Assembly: GCF_005860765.1 (NCBI RefSeq)
Contig: NZ_VCEI01000021.1
Coordinates: 1 to 64,000 of the forward strand
DNA length: 64,000 nucleotides
Direction: 5' to 3'
Source: Dyadobacter sediminis
GTDB lineage: Bacteria > Bacteroidota > Bacteroidia > Cytophagales > Spirosomataceae
Part shown: positions 52,554 to 61,560 of the stretch, piece after piece
How the letters are laid out: each line of letters starts with the position of its first letter
Position numbering within the stretch: position 1 is the first letter of the stretch
Notes under the pieces: model-generated
Seen by the model: only the letters and a program-made list of their open reading frames with translations
Told to the model about the DNA's origin: nothing
Database searches by the model: none
Made by a program: the position numbers and the translations under genes

Positions 52554-53638
52554 ACATGCTTTTTGCCCATGCTTTTCAGCATTCTTACATGCGAACCGAG
52601 TGCATTGGTGAAATTACGCTTTGCATTGTAATCCAGTCCGAATTCAATCGCCGTTTGCCTGACGATCGGTGACAGGGCATGATAATGAATGTGCGAAATG
52701 GACGGAAACAAATGGTGTTCGATCTGATAATCAAGCCCTCCGATATACCAGGACAAAATCCGGTTTTTTCCGGCGAAATTGGATGTAGTCTGCAACTGAT
52801 GAACAGCCCATGCATTCTCGATGCTTCCGCTATGGTCGGGAGCAGGCTGATTGACGCCTTCCACAACGTGCGCCATCTGAAAAACAGTGCTCAGGATCAT
52901 TCCTGCAGTGCAGTGCATGATGAAAAAACCTGCCAGCCATTCTCCGAAAGTCAGTGTTGTAAAACAAAGCGGAATGACGCAGATAAAAGCAACATAAGCC
53001 AGCTTTGAAAAAATCAGTTTGACCAGTTCTTTTCGTGGAAACGGTTTGGTCATTCCTGAGGCCGACATTTTATTGAAAAAAGAAATTTCCTTGAAATCTT
53101 TCCATAAAAAGGAAATGGTCATGAGACTATACAGAAAGAATGCATAAATATGCTGAAAGCGGTGAATGTACTTTTGCTTTTCCTGAAAAGAAAGTCTTAG
53201 CAGAAATTTGCCCGTTATGTCTTCATCCACTTCATGAATGTTGGTATACGTATGATGCAGCCGGTTGTGTTGCACTTCCCAGTTGTAGGCATTGCCGCCA
53301 AGCAGATAAATGGATGCTCCGAAAAAACGATTGAGTATATTGGAAGTTGCCAGCGACCCGTGAATGGCATCATGCATCACCGACATGCCAACGCCGGCAA
53401 CTCCAAAGCCCATTACAATAGCCAGTACAATCATGCCCAAACCGGAAAAATAACCTGAAAGGATCAGCAGATAAGGAATGAGATAAAGGCCGAGCATGAA
53501 AAAAGCCTTGTACAAAATCTTTCTTCCTCCCGATTTGCAAAGTTCATTGGAAGCAAAATACTGGTCTACACGTTGTCTGAGCGTTGGAAAAAAAGTGCTT
53601 TTTTCCACATTGACAAACTTGATTTTTTGATATTTCAT
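52550..53638 (-). CDS. Membrane fatty-acid desaturase (acyl-lipid/linoleoyl-CoA type)
   Basis: 362 residues with the three histidine boxes of di-iron desaturases: HDAIHGS, HNRLHHTYTN and QIEHHLFPSISHIHYH, separated by paired hydrophobic segments. The Q-x-x-H-H third box is that of front-end desaturases, but no cytochrome b5 domain is fused. It inserts double bonds in membrane acyl chains, which helps with membrane fluidity. Its 3' end overlaps that of the efflux pump gene. Confidence 0.9.
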   Translation of the reverse strand: MKYQKIKFVNVEKSTFFPTLRQRVDQYFASNELCKSGGRKILYKAFFMLGLYLIPYLLILSGYFSGLGMIVLAIVMGFGVAGVGMSVMHDAIHGSLATSNILNRFFGASIYLLGGNAYNWEVQHNRLHHTYTNIHEVDEDITGKFLLRLSFQEKQKYIHRFQHIYAFFLYSLMTISFLWKDFKEISFFNKMSASGMTKPFPRKELVKLIFSKLAYVAFICVIPLCFTTLTFGEWLAGFFIMHCTAGMILSTVFQMAHVVEGVNQPAPDHSGSIENAWAVHQLQTTSNFAGKNRILSWYIGGLDYQIEHHLFPSISHIHYHALSPIVRQTAIEFGLDYNAKRNFTNALGSHVRMLKSMGKKHV

Positions 53639-53777
53639 AAAAGGAGTTTAGTGATATAAGTGTGTATACATGCGTACTTCAGCAACGGGAATACGAAGTG
53701 ATTATTAGAGAATGGAAGGAATGTATTTGAATATTCATTAAAAAGAGCTTTTTGTTGAGCGGAAGAGCGGTTTTAGT

Positions 53778-53824
53778 ATGTAAAAGTCAAAGGCCGGCAA
53801 TTTGCCGGCCTTTGACTTTTACAT
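53778..53824. terminator. Very long terminator hairpin between desaturase and metK
   Basis: A perfect 23-bp inverted repeat (53778-53800 with 53802-53824), GC-rich at the apex (GGCCGGCAA). It directly follows metK on the minus strand, the side toward which transcription runs, and is unusually long for a terminator. Confidence 0.8.
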
Positions 53825-53836
53825 AATCTGGATCAT

Positions 53837-55117
53837 TTATATTGCAAACTTTTCCTTGATGGCATCCACGAAGTCAAGCTTTTCCCAGGTAAATAATTCT
53901 ACCTCAACTTCTTTTTCTTCTCCGTTTGCACCTTTAAATGATTTTTTCACAATTTCGTTTTTTCTGCCCATATGTCCGTATGCAGCCGTTTCCGAGTAAA
54001 TCGGATTGCGCAGTTTCAGGCGCTGTTCGATAGCATAAGGGCGAAGGTCAAAAATTTCGCTGATTTTGGCGGCAATTTCACCATCGTGATCAGCAACTTT
54101 GGATGTTCCGTACGTATTCACATACAGTCCGCAAGGCTCGGCTACACCAATCGCGTATGAAACCTGTACAAGCACTTCTTCACAAAGGCCGGAAGCCACC
54201 ATATTTTTGGCAATGTGGCGCGTGGCATATGCTGCCGAGCGGTCCACTTTGGAAGGATCTTTGCCCGAGAAAGCGCCGCCGCCATGAGCGCCTTTGCCAC
54301 CATAAGTGTCCACAATAATCTTGCGGCCTGTAAGTCCCGTATCTCCGTGCGGCCCGCCGATTACGAACTTGCCCGTCGGGTTGATATGAAAAGTAATATC
54401 GTCAGTAAACAGATGCTGCAATTCAGGTTTAAGCTTTGCTTTTACGCGCGGAATCACAATATTGATTACATCTTCCTTGATTTTCGCCAGCATGGTTTCT
54501 TCTGAATCAAAATCGTCATGCTGCGTGGAAACCACAATCGTATCAATGCGCAAAGGAACGTTTTCGTCGCTGTACTCAATTGTAACCTGTGACTTTGCAT
54601 CCGGACGCAGGTAAGGAATCAAAAACGACTCGTTATTCCGGATGAACGACATTTCCTGAAGAATCTTGTGTGCAAGGTCCAGCGCAAGCGGCATGTAATT
54701 GTCAGTTTCGCGGGTAGCATAGCCAAACATCATTCCCTGGTCGCCAGCTCCCTGTGCATTTGCTTTTTCTTCAAAGCTTTCGGAAGCCACTGCTCTATCC
54801 ACTCCCTGGTTTATATCCGCGCTCTGATCATGAATGGCTGATAAAATACCGCAGGAATTGGCTTCGAACATGTATTCGCTCTTCGTGTAACCGATTTTCC
54901 TGATTACTTCACGCGTTATTTTCTGAACATCCAGATAAGTGTTGGTCTTAACTTCGCCAGCCAGAACAACTTGTCCCGTGGTTACCAAGGTTTCGCAGGC
55001 TACTTTGCTGTTGGTATCCCAGGCTAAGAAATTGTCGATTAAAGCATCTGATATTTGATCGGCTACCTTGTCGGGATGTCCTTCAGACACGGACTCCGAG
55101 GTGAATAAATATGGCAT
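53837..55117 (-). CDS. metK: S-adenosylmethionine synthetase
   Basis: 426 residues, a normal bacterial Met[55 protein letters not shown] and [20 protein letters not shown] are all present. It makes S-adenosylmethionine from methionine and ATP, the methyl donor and also the ribosyl source for queA and radical-SAM cofactor for lipA in this window. No SAM riboswitch could be recognised upstream. Confidence 0.97.
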   Translation of the reverse strand: MPYLFTSESVSEGHPDKVADQISDALIDNFLAWDTNSKVACETLVTTGQVVLAGEVKTNTYLDVQKITREVIRKIGYTKSEYMFEANSCGILSAIHDQSADINQGVDRAVASESFEEKANAQGAGDQGMMFGYATRETDNYMPLALDLAHKILQEMSFIRNNESFLIPYLRPDAKSQVTIEYSDENVPLRIDTIVVSTQHDDFDSEETMLAKIKEDVINIVIPRVKAKLKPELQHLFTDDITFHINPTGKFVIGGPHGDTGLTGRKIIVDTYGGKGAHGGGAFSGKDPSKVDRSAAYATRHIAKNMVASGLCEEVLVQVSYAIGVAEPCGLYVNTYGTSKVADHDGEIAAKISEIFDLRPYAIEQRLKLRNPIYSETAAYGHMGRKNEIVKKSFKGANGEEKEVEVELFTWEKLDFVDAIKEKFAI

Positions 55118-55280
55118 AAAGTTGAAAATGTTAATTGTTCATTCCGAATGGAACTATGCTGTTAGTGCATGGATTAAAAAACAAAATTGAATTTTTTTGA
55201 GTCATTAACCAAATAAAAAGGCTGGAAAAACCACGTCGAGTACAACGGAGATATTCAAGAAATAAGTTCTGACAAAATAA

Positions 55281-55318
55281 AAAACCCTGCTTAACAGCTT
55301 TAAGCAAGGTTTTCTATT
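55281..55318 (-). terminator. Terminator of lipA
   Basis: AAAACC-TGCTTAA pairs with TTAAGCA-GGTTTT with one bulge, around CAGC (55281-55313). On the minus strand it runs into TTTTATTTTG. It lies 27 bases past the lipA stop. Confidence 0.75.
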
Positions 55319-55339
55319 TTAGCATATAAATTCTTTTGC

Positions 55340-56218
55340 TCAGATCGGCACATTTACATGGCGTTCTGCATGATAACTTGAACGGACAAGCGGTCCGGAT
55401 TCAACATATTTGAGACCTCTTTTCAGACCTTCTTCTTTGTAATCTTCAAACATTTCAGGAGTAACCCATTCAATTACTTCATGGTGCATTTTCGTAGGTT
55501 GCAGATACTGCCCCAGAGTAAGAATATCAAGTCCGTTGGCAGCAAGGTCGTCCATGGCTTTGTAAACCTCATCACGCGTTTCGCCAAGTCCGAGCATAAT
55601 ACCCGATTTTGTACGTTTGCCGAATTCCTTGGTTCTTTTTATCTGTTCAAGGCTTCTGGCGTATTTGGCCTGCGGACGTACCGCACGGTATAAACGTTCA
55701 ACCGTTTCCATGTTGTGAGACACAACTTCCTGCCCGGCTTCAATCATGCGGACCAGTGCATCCCAGTTGTTTTTCACATCCGGTATCAGGGTTTCAATCG
55801 TGGTTTCCGGTGTGTTTTCTTTGACCAGTCTTACAGTCTGATACCAGATTTCAGCGCCTCTGTCTTTGAGTTCATCCCGGTTTACCGAAGTAAGTACGGC
55901 ATGTTTGACCTGCATCAGCTTGATCGCTTCGGCTACACGGCGGGGTTCGTCTGCGTCATATTCATTGGGGCGGCCTGTTGCCACTGCACAAAAGCTGCAG
56001 CTTCTCGTACATACATTTCCCAGGATCATAAAAGTCGCTGTTCCGGCTCCCCAGCACTCGCCCATGTTCGGGCAGCTTCCGCTTTCACAAATGGTATGCA
56101 ACTTGTAATTATCAACCAGTTGTCTGACTTTGCGGAACTCAGGTCCGGCAGGAAGTTTAACTCTCAGCCAATCGGGTCTTTTTTTTCTTTCCGAGGGAAT
56201 TACCGGTAATTCAATCAT
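55340..56218 (-). CDS. lipA: Lipoyl synthase
   Basis: 292 residues of the radical-SAM enzyme that inserts two sulfurs into octanoyl chains on lipoyl domains. The auxiliary cluster motif [13 protein letters not shown] and the radical-SAM cluster [10 protein letters not shown] are intact, and the C-terminal serine-containing [10 protein letters not shown] matches LipA. No lipB is adjacent. It is a single gene with its own terminator. Confidence 0.96.
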   Translation of the reverse strand: MIELPVIPSERKKRPDWLRVKLPAGPEFRKVRQLVDNYKLHTICESGSCPNMGECWGAGTATFMILGNVCTRSCSFCAVATGRPNEYDADEPRRVAEAIKLMQVKHAVLTSVNRDELKDRGAEIWYQTVRLVKENTPETTIETLIPDVKNNWDALVRMIEAGQEVVSHNMETVERLYRAVRPQAKYARSLEQIKRTKEFGKRTKSGIMLGLGETRDEVYKAMDDLAANGLDILTLGQYLQPTKMHHEVIEWVTPEMFEDYKEEGLKRGLKYVESGPLVRSSYHAERHVNVPI

Positions 56219-56276
56219 AACTGTGTAAAATATGATAAACCGCGCAGATTGTGCCGTTCGTCAATTGGAAATTATA

Positions 56277-57044
56277 TTATCGTTTTTTACTTCCGAAATA
56301 CAAAGTTAAATATCCGGATGTATAAAAGCTTCTGTTTTCGGCAAAAGCCATGATATTAACTTTTCTTGAAAAAGCTTCCGCGATGAAACCGATTTCCACA
56401 CCGGTAACATTATCCCGGAAAGCGCTCAGTTCAAAGCTCATGGCCGTTTTTACATGCACGCCGGGAACAATTTTGGTCTGACCGAAGCCCTGAAAAAAGC
56501 TTCCGGCACCAACAATACCCGTAGTGGAAGTACTTGTCATGTGTTTTTGCGGATCGAAAGGTTCCGTAACAATACCGTCAGCAGACTGATACTGAATCAT
56601 ATAAGGTTTTTCAAGGCCAAGTGTAGGTCCGGCTGCCAAAATCGCACTGATGGAAATCCCTTCATCCTCATGTCTGTTGAAAAGCGTAAGTTCCCTTCCA
56701 TATTCCGGTCTGAGCGCAAAAAGGTAATTTCTTTTTCCGATTACAAGCCGGGCGCCGGTTGTAAAATCCTGTTGTGCAAGCTCTTTCGGGTGCTTTACAT
56801 TTACAAGTTCCACCGCAAGATAGCGGTACTGGTTTTTGCCGAACAACTTGGAAGAAAGCGCTGATGACTGCCGGAAAACAACTCCGCCAAGTATGCCGGA
56901 ATTGGTGTTGGTCGTAACACCTGCGGATGTAAAGGATTTATAGCTCTCTTCATTGTCTTCGGCCTTTGCCCGGCGCTGGGCATATATATCTGTCGATAAC
57001 GTAAACAGAATAAGTGTTGAAAGTAGAAATTTTACACGCATCAT
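56277..57044 (-). CDS. Outer-membrane-type hypothetical protein
   Basis: 255 residues with a signal peptide (to YAQ). The mature part (about 40-255) has the alternating hydrophobic pattern and aromatic ends of a small beta barrel (GILGGVVFRQSS, YLTLYFGSKKR at the end). No family is recognised beyond that. It lies 58 bases upstream of lipA on the same strand and is divergent from waaA. Confidence 0.7.
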   Translation of the reverse strand: MMRVKFLLSTLILFTLSTDIYAQRRAKAEDNEESYKSFTSAGVTTNTNSGILGGVVFRQSSALSSKLFGKNQYRYLAVELVNVKHPKELAQQDFTTGARLVIGKRNYLFALRPEYGRELTLFNRHEDEGISISAILAAGPTLGLEKPYMIQYQSADGIVTEPFDPQKHMTSTSTTGIVGAGSFFQGFGQTKIVPGVHVKTAMSFELSAFRDNVTGVEIGFIAEAFSRKVNIMAFAENRSFYTSGYLTLYFGSKKR

Positions 57045-57261
57045 ATTATCAGAAATTCTTGGTTGCTTTGTATGTGTTGTATGAACAGTGAATGTACAAA
57101 ATAAATAGCTAAGCCCACTGTATGTTTACAGTACTTTAACGGTTTTTTGTACATTTATGTTCTTTAACAAAAGAAAGAAATAAAAAAGCCCTCCAAAAAT
57201 CCAGCTTCAAATGGTTTTTGATATTGATTAGTTTGTATAAACTCCTGTTAATCAGAATATT

Positions 57262-58518
57262 TTGCTTCCATTTTTATACCAGTTTACAATCGGTCTCTTT
57301 GCCATTATCATGAAGGTTGCCGCCTTGTTCAACGACAAGGCAAAACGGGGTGTTGCCGGTCGGAAAGGTCTGTTGGATGAACTGGAAAAATCATTTCAGC
57401 AGCGCGTAAATGGCCGGCCCGTTGCCTGGTTTCATGCCGCCTCGCTTGGTGAATTCGAGCAGGGAAGGCCCGTAATGGAGTCCTTCAGAAGCAATTACCC
57501 GGACCATTTTATACTGCTGACGTTTTTTTCTCCTTCGGGCTACGAAATCCGAAAAAATTACGCCGGGGCAGATTATATCTGCTATCTTCCGATTGATACT
57601 TTGTCTAATGCCCGCAGGTTCGTCCATGTTGTAAAACCACAGATTGTCTTTTTTATCAAGTACGAATTCTGGTTCAACTACCTGAGTCTTCTCAGGAAAA
57701 GCGGAGCGTATGTTTTGTCTTTTTCTGCCATTTTTCGTCCGCAGCAAATCTTTTTCAAGCCATATGGCGGGTTTTTCAGAGAAATGCTGGATTGCTTTGA
57801 TCATATTTTTGTACAGAATCAAGAATCCCTGAATCTGCTTCATCAGGCTGGAATTCTCCGCAGCTCCATAGCCGGCGATACGCGCTTCGACCGTGTAAAA
57901 ATGATCGCTTCCAATGCGGCAGAACTGCAGGGATTGAATTTTTTTGTTTGTCAGAAGCCATGCCTTGTTGCAGGTTCCGTCTGGGAAGCGGATATGCAGG
58001 TGCTTGTTCCGGTTTTGAATCATTTCAGGGGAACGCTGAAAGCCATTATTGCACCGCATGAGATCAATGCCGCACAGATTGAAAACTGGCGAAAAAGCCT
58101 GCATGGCACTTCAATTCTCTATTCCGAGCTGAAAACCAGACAATCCATCGAAGTTTGTGATTATCTTTTTATTGATAATATCGGAATGCTGTCTTCACTT
58201 TACAAGTACGGGAATATGGCATTCATCGGCGGATCGTTTGGTTCCGGCCTGCACAATATTCTGGAAGCAGCAACCTTCGGATTACCGGTTGCATTCGGCA
58301 ATAAAAAATACCACAAGTTTCAGGAAGCAACCGATCTGATACAAAAAGGAGGCGCTGTTGCTGTTTCCGACTCCCGGCAGACAATAGAAGTGTTCGAGAA
58401 GTGGATCAAAAATTCGGAGGAAAGAACAAAGGCCGGAAAAGTCAATGAAGCCTACATTTCTGCCGGAACGGGATCCACGGAAACGATCATGAACGCAGTG
58501 CGGAAAGTTTTGGATTAA
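57262..58518 (+). CDS. waaA: 3-deoxy-D-manno-octulosonic acid transferase
   Basis: 418 residues of the GT30 family that adds Kdo from CMP-Kdo to lipid A precursor. An N-terminal membrane anchor (LPFLYQFTIGLFAIIMKVAALF), WFHAASLGEFEQGRPVMES with the catalytic Glu, IFFIKYEFWFNYL-type segment and FIGGSFGSGLHNILEAATFGLPV are typical. Start codon is TTG (57262); using the next ATG would cut off the membrane anchor. It stands alone, separated by a hairpin from the ROK regulator. Confidence 0.92.
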   Translation: MLPFLYQFTIGLFAIIMKVAALFNDKAKRGVAGRKGLLDELEKSFQQRVNGRPVAWFHAASLGEFEQGRPVMESFRSNYPDHFILLTFFSPSGYEIRKNYAGADYICYLPIDTLSNARRFVHVVKPQIVFFIKYEFWFNYLSLLRKSGAYVLSFSAIFRPQQIFFKPYGGFFREMLDCFDHIFVQNQESLNLLHQAGILRSSIAGDTRFDRVKMIASNAAELQGLNFFVCQKPCLVAGSVWEADMQVLVPVLNHFRGTLKAIIAPHEINAAQIENWRKSLHGTSILYSELKTRQSIEVCDYLFIDNIGMLSSLYKYGNMAFIGGSFGSGLHNILEAATFGLPVAFGNKKYHKFQEATDLIQKGGAVAVSDSRQTIEVFEKWIKNSEERTKAGKVNEAYISAGTGSTETIMNAVRKVLD

Positions 58519-58557
58519 GCGTACCGGACTTCTGTTTGCAATAAATCCGATACGCTT
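58517..58557. terminator. Hairpin between waaA and ROK gene
   Basis: AAGCGTACCGGA (58517-58528) pairs with TCCGATACGCTT (58546-58557) with one mismatch. Little T tract follows, so it may be a weak terminator for either convergent gene. Confidence 0.5.
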
Positions 58558-58573
58558 CGGATTGTAAAGGTTC

Positions 58574-59797
58574 TTACGAAAATTCTTTGCTGATTAAATG
58601 TTCAAACAAATGAGCCTGTGTACCCAGCAGCCTTGCTTTTGCGCCAAGTTTTGAAATATGAATCGAAAGGGAATTCTTGAAATCGGACAAACAATATTTA
58701 TTGATCGCCTGTTCAATCGGATTGGAAATAAACGGTCCGGCTTCGGCCAGCAAACCGCCGACAATAATCACCTCCGGATTAAAAAGATGGACAGCCGTTG
58801 CAAGTCCTTTTCCAAGCTCCGTTCCTACAGTACTCAGCAGATCGATAGAAAACTCATCGCCGGCATGAACGGCCTCGATGATATGCGAGGTATCCAGCAT
58901 ATCCAGGTCGTTATTGACAATCTGTAACAAAATCGTTGCTTTTCCGCTCGCGATTCCTTCTTTCGCCTGCCGGATCAGGGCCATGGCTGAAGTAATCGTG
59001 TCCAGACAGCCGATTTTACCGCAATGACAAAGTGGCCCGTCCGGTTTCACCTGAATATGTCCGAGTTCTCCGGCAAACCCCGATGCTCCGTTAAAAACTT
59101 CGCCGTTAACGACAATTCCCAAGCCAACTCCCCAATCAATATTGATCGTCAGGACCTGCGATTTTTCAACGGCAAAACCGAATCTGTGCTCACCGATCGT
59201 TGTTGCTTTCGTATCGTTGAAAAGGCAGACAGGAAGTCCGAAGTGTTTTTTCAGATGCGCAACCAGCGGTATGCCCGACGGCGTAAGGTTTGGGTAAGTA
59301 AGGTTGATACCCTGCGAGGAATTGATCAGGCCCGGCATGGAAACACCGATTCCCCATAACTGCTCTTTGCGGATCTGATTGGATTTCAGAAAATCGTCCG
59401 AAGCGTTGAAAAGCTCTTCGAGAAAAGTGGCGGAATCATCCAGCCGGATGTCTATTTTACGTCTTACGATAAGCTGGTTGTGCAGATCAAAAATGACAAG
59501 CTGTGTATCGTGCCTGTTGATGTCCATAATCAGGGTCAGGTACTTTTTCGGATTCAGGCCATACAGAACTGGCGGCCTTCCGGCTCTTGCCGGTCCGGTG
59601 CCGGTTTCGGTAATCCAGCCTTCACGCATCAGATCATTGACAATCCCGGTTGCGGATGGAATACTGGCATGAAACAACTTGGCCATTTTGTTGATCGAAG
59701 TGTCACCGGATTGATATAAATAAAGCAATAAATTACTTCTGATACGGTTTTTGCGGATATCAATCACCGAATTCGGTTCTTCTGCAACTAGGTCCAT
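58574..59797 (-). CDS. ROK-family transcriptional regulator (NagC/XylR type)
   Basis: 407 residues. An N-terminal winged helix (about 20-80, NKMAKLFHASIPSATGIVNDLMREGWI) is followed by the ROK sugar-kinase-like domain. The signature GASGFAGELGHIQV and the zinc site CHCGKIGCLDT are present, but the N-terminal ATP loop (MDINRHDTQLVIF) is not kinase-like, so it is probably a sugar-responsive repressor. No target operon lies adjacent; the gene is isolated between waaA and an AT-rich region. Confidence 0.88.
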   Translation of the reverse strand: MDLVAEEPNSVIDIRKNRIRSNLLLYLYQSGDTSINKMAKLFHASIPSATGIVNDLMREGWITETGTGPARAGRPPVLYGLNPKKYLTLIMDINRHDTQLVIFDLHNQLIVRRKIDIRLDDSATFLEELFNASDDFLKSNQIRKEQLWGIGVSMPGLINSSQGINLTYPNLTPSGIPLVAHLKKHFGLPVCLFNDTKATTIGEHRFGFAVEKSQVLTINIDWGVGLGIVVNGEVFNGASGFAGELGHIQVKPDGPLCHCGKIGCLDTITSAMALIRQAKEGIASGKATILLQIVNNDLDMLDTSHIIEAVHAGDEFSIDLLSTVGTELGKGLATAVHLFNPEVIIVGGLLAEAGPFISNPIEQAINKYCLSDFKNSLSIHISKLGAKARLLGTQAHLFEHLISKEFS

Positions 59798-60148
59798 TCT
59801 GAGGGTAAAAGTTTTTTGTTAAAGGTAGTTTTTAATATTCTTTAATAATTTACGATTTAAAACTATGTAAAAAATAAAAATACAGGCAATTATACTAAAA
59901 ATATTATTAAATGGTTAATTCTGTCTCATGAATAAAAAACAGCTGATTCTAGTTTTGGATTGATAAACAGTGAGGTAAATTGCTGCTGTCTATTGCATTG
60001 AAGTTTGTACCCGTTCTTTATTCTGAATAAAAAACATGGATGACAAGAAAACTACTTAATTTTATTATCCGGTTTTAGACCTGACTGTTAAGTTTTATTG
60101 GCGTTGGTTATATTTCCGTAAAATTCGTTATCAGCACAAAATTTCAGA
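59798..60148. other. AT-rich intergenic region upstream of ROK and rsgA genes
   Basis: 351 bases, divergent promoter region. A full TAGTTTTG -7 match is on the plus strand (59950-59957), about 190 bases before rsgA, without a clear -33. No gene or RNA was recognised. Confidence 0.5.
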
Positions 60149-61084
60149 ATGGGACTAGTAAAAGGATTGGTACTGCGCTCGACAGGCTCATGGTATGATG
60201 TGAGAGACAGCAGGGACGGGCACATCTGGCAATGCAGACTGAAAGGGAAATTCAAGGCTTTGGGATTGAAAGTCACCAACCCGATTGCGGTAGGTGATTA
60301 CGTCAGGTTTGAGGAAGAAGATGAAACGCAGAACTTCGGCATTATTCATGAAATTGAGCCGCGACAGAACTATGTTGTCAGGCAGTCGGTGCATAAAAGT
60401 GCTTTTGCCCACCTTATTGCAGCCAATGTAGATCAGGCTATCCTGATTGCCACGCTGGTTTTTCCGCGTACTTCGCTCGGATTCATAGACCGCTTTCTGG
60501 TTGCCATTGAATCTTTCCGCATTCCCGGCGTGCTTGTATTCAACAAACAGGATCTGCTGAATGACGAAATGAAGGATTTTCAGACGGAACTGATGGAACT
60601 TTACGAAAGTCTTGGTTATAAATGCATGGCCACAACGGCGGTCAGCGATGAAGGTCTGGAAGAATTTTCAGCCGTGCTGAAAAGAAAAGTTTCCCTTTTG
60701 TCAGGCCATTCCGGCGTAGGAAAATCCACACTTGTCAACGCCATTGCACCTGATCTTGACATTAAAACGCAGGAAGTTTCCACATTCGCGAACAAAGGCG
60801 TGCACACAACTACATTTGCAGAAATGTTTGAGCTGGAAGAAGGTACTTTTATTATCGATTCGCCGGGAATCAAGGAGCTCGGGCTTGCAGATATCAAACC
60901 GGAGGAAATCAGCCATTATTTCCCTGAAATGCGTGAACTGCTCAATCAGTGCCGTTATAATAACTGCCGGCATATCAATGAGCCGGGCTGTGCTGTGAAA
61001 GAATCGGTAATGGCCGGAAACATTGCCATGAGCCGCTATGAAAGTTACCTCAGCATGGTTGGAGGAAGTGACAACCGAAAGTGA
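60149..61084 (+). CDS. rsgA: Ribosome small subunit-dependent GTPase A
   Basis: 311 residues. RsgA matures the 30S subunit. It has an N-terminal OB fold, the circularly permuted GTPase order (NKQD as G4, then GHSGVGKST as G1, then DSPGIKE as G3) and a C-terminal zinc finger CRYNNCRHINEPGC. Length and order are normal. Confidence 0.96.
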   Translation: MGLVKGLVLRSTGSWYDVRDSRDGHIWQCRLKGKFKALGLKVTNPIAVGDYVRFEEEDETQNFGIIHEIEPRQNYVVRQSVHKSAFAHLIAANVDQAILIATLVFPRTSLGFIDRFLVAIESFRIPGVLVFNKQDLLNDEMKDFQTELMELYESLGYKCMATTAVSDEGLEEFSAVLKRKVSLLSGHSGVGKSTLVNAIAPDLDIKTQEVSTFANKGVHTTTFAEMFELEEGTFIIDSPGIKELGLADIKPEEISHYFPEMRELLNQCRYNNCRHINEPGCAVKESVMAGNIAMSRYESYLSMVGGSDNRK

Positions 61085-61092
61085 TTCAATTG

Positions 61093-61130
61093 ACCGCTAA
61101 AAACTGAAAGCCATCTGCTTTTAGCGGTTT
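61093..61130 (+). terminator. Hairpin between rsgA and the epimerase gene
   Basis: ACCGCTAAAA (61093-61102) pairs with TTTTAGCGGT (61119-61128). The following T run is short, so it may attenuate rather than stop transcription. Confidence 0.5.
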
Positions 61131-61152
61131 AGCAAAAACAAGCCATTATTTG

Positions 61153-61557
61153 ATGAAGAATGTCGAGCATATCGGAATTGCCGTAAATGAACTTGAAAAA
61201 GCCGAAGAACTATTTTCGACCCTTTTCAATATCATGCCCTACAAACGTGAAAATATTGCTTCACAAGGCGTTATTACTTCATTTTTCAGAATCAACCAGA
61301 CTAAGATAGAACTTCTGGAAGCTACCGGTCCGGACAGTGTCATTGCAAAGTTTATCGAGAAAAAAGGAGAGGGGTTTCATCACCTTGCATTTGAAGTGGA
61401 CGATATCCAGCTCGAAATGGAACGGTTGAAAAAGGAGGGCTTCACTTTGTTAAGTGAAGCCCCGGTCATTGGTGCCGACAACAAGCTGGTTTGTTTTCTT
61501 CATCCGAAAAGTACAAATGGCATGCTGATCGAGTTATGTCAGGAAATCAAATCATAG
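61153..61557 (+). CDS. mce: Methylmalonyl-CoA epimerase
   Basis: About 134 residues with the VOC-fold pattern: KNVEHIGIAVNELEKAEE (metal His), IELLEA, GEGFHHLAFEVDD (His), and GMLIELCQ (Glu). It converts (S)- to (R)-methylmalonyl-CoA in propionate metabolism. The ATG at 61153 is preferred over the in-frame TTG at 61150. It is 68 bases downstream of rsgA. The convergent tamL gene starts its stop three bases away. Confidence 0.93.
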   Translation: MKNVEHIGIAVNELEKAEELFSTLFNIMPYKRENIASQGVITSFFRINQTKIELLEATGPDSVIAKFIEKKGEGFHHLAFEVDDIQLEMERLKKEGFTLLSEAPVIGADNKLVCFLHPKSTNGMLIELCQEIKS

Positions 61558-61560
61558 ATG

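Noticed and set aside
55118..55339. SAM riboswitch upstream of metK
   Set aside because: No recognisable SAM-I, SAM-II or SAM-IV core; only AT-rich sequence and the lipA terminator are present.
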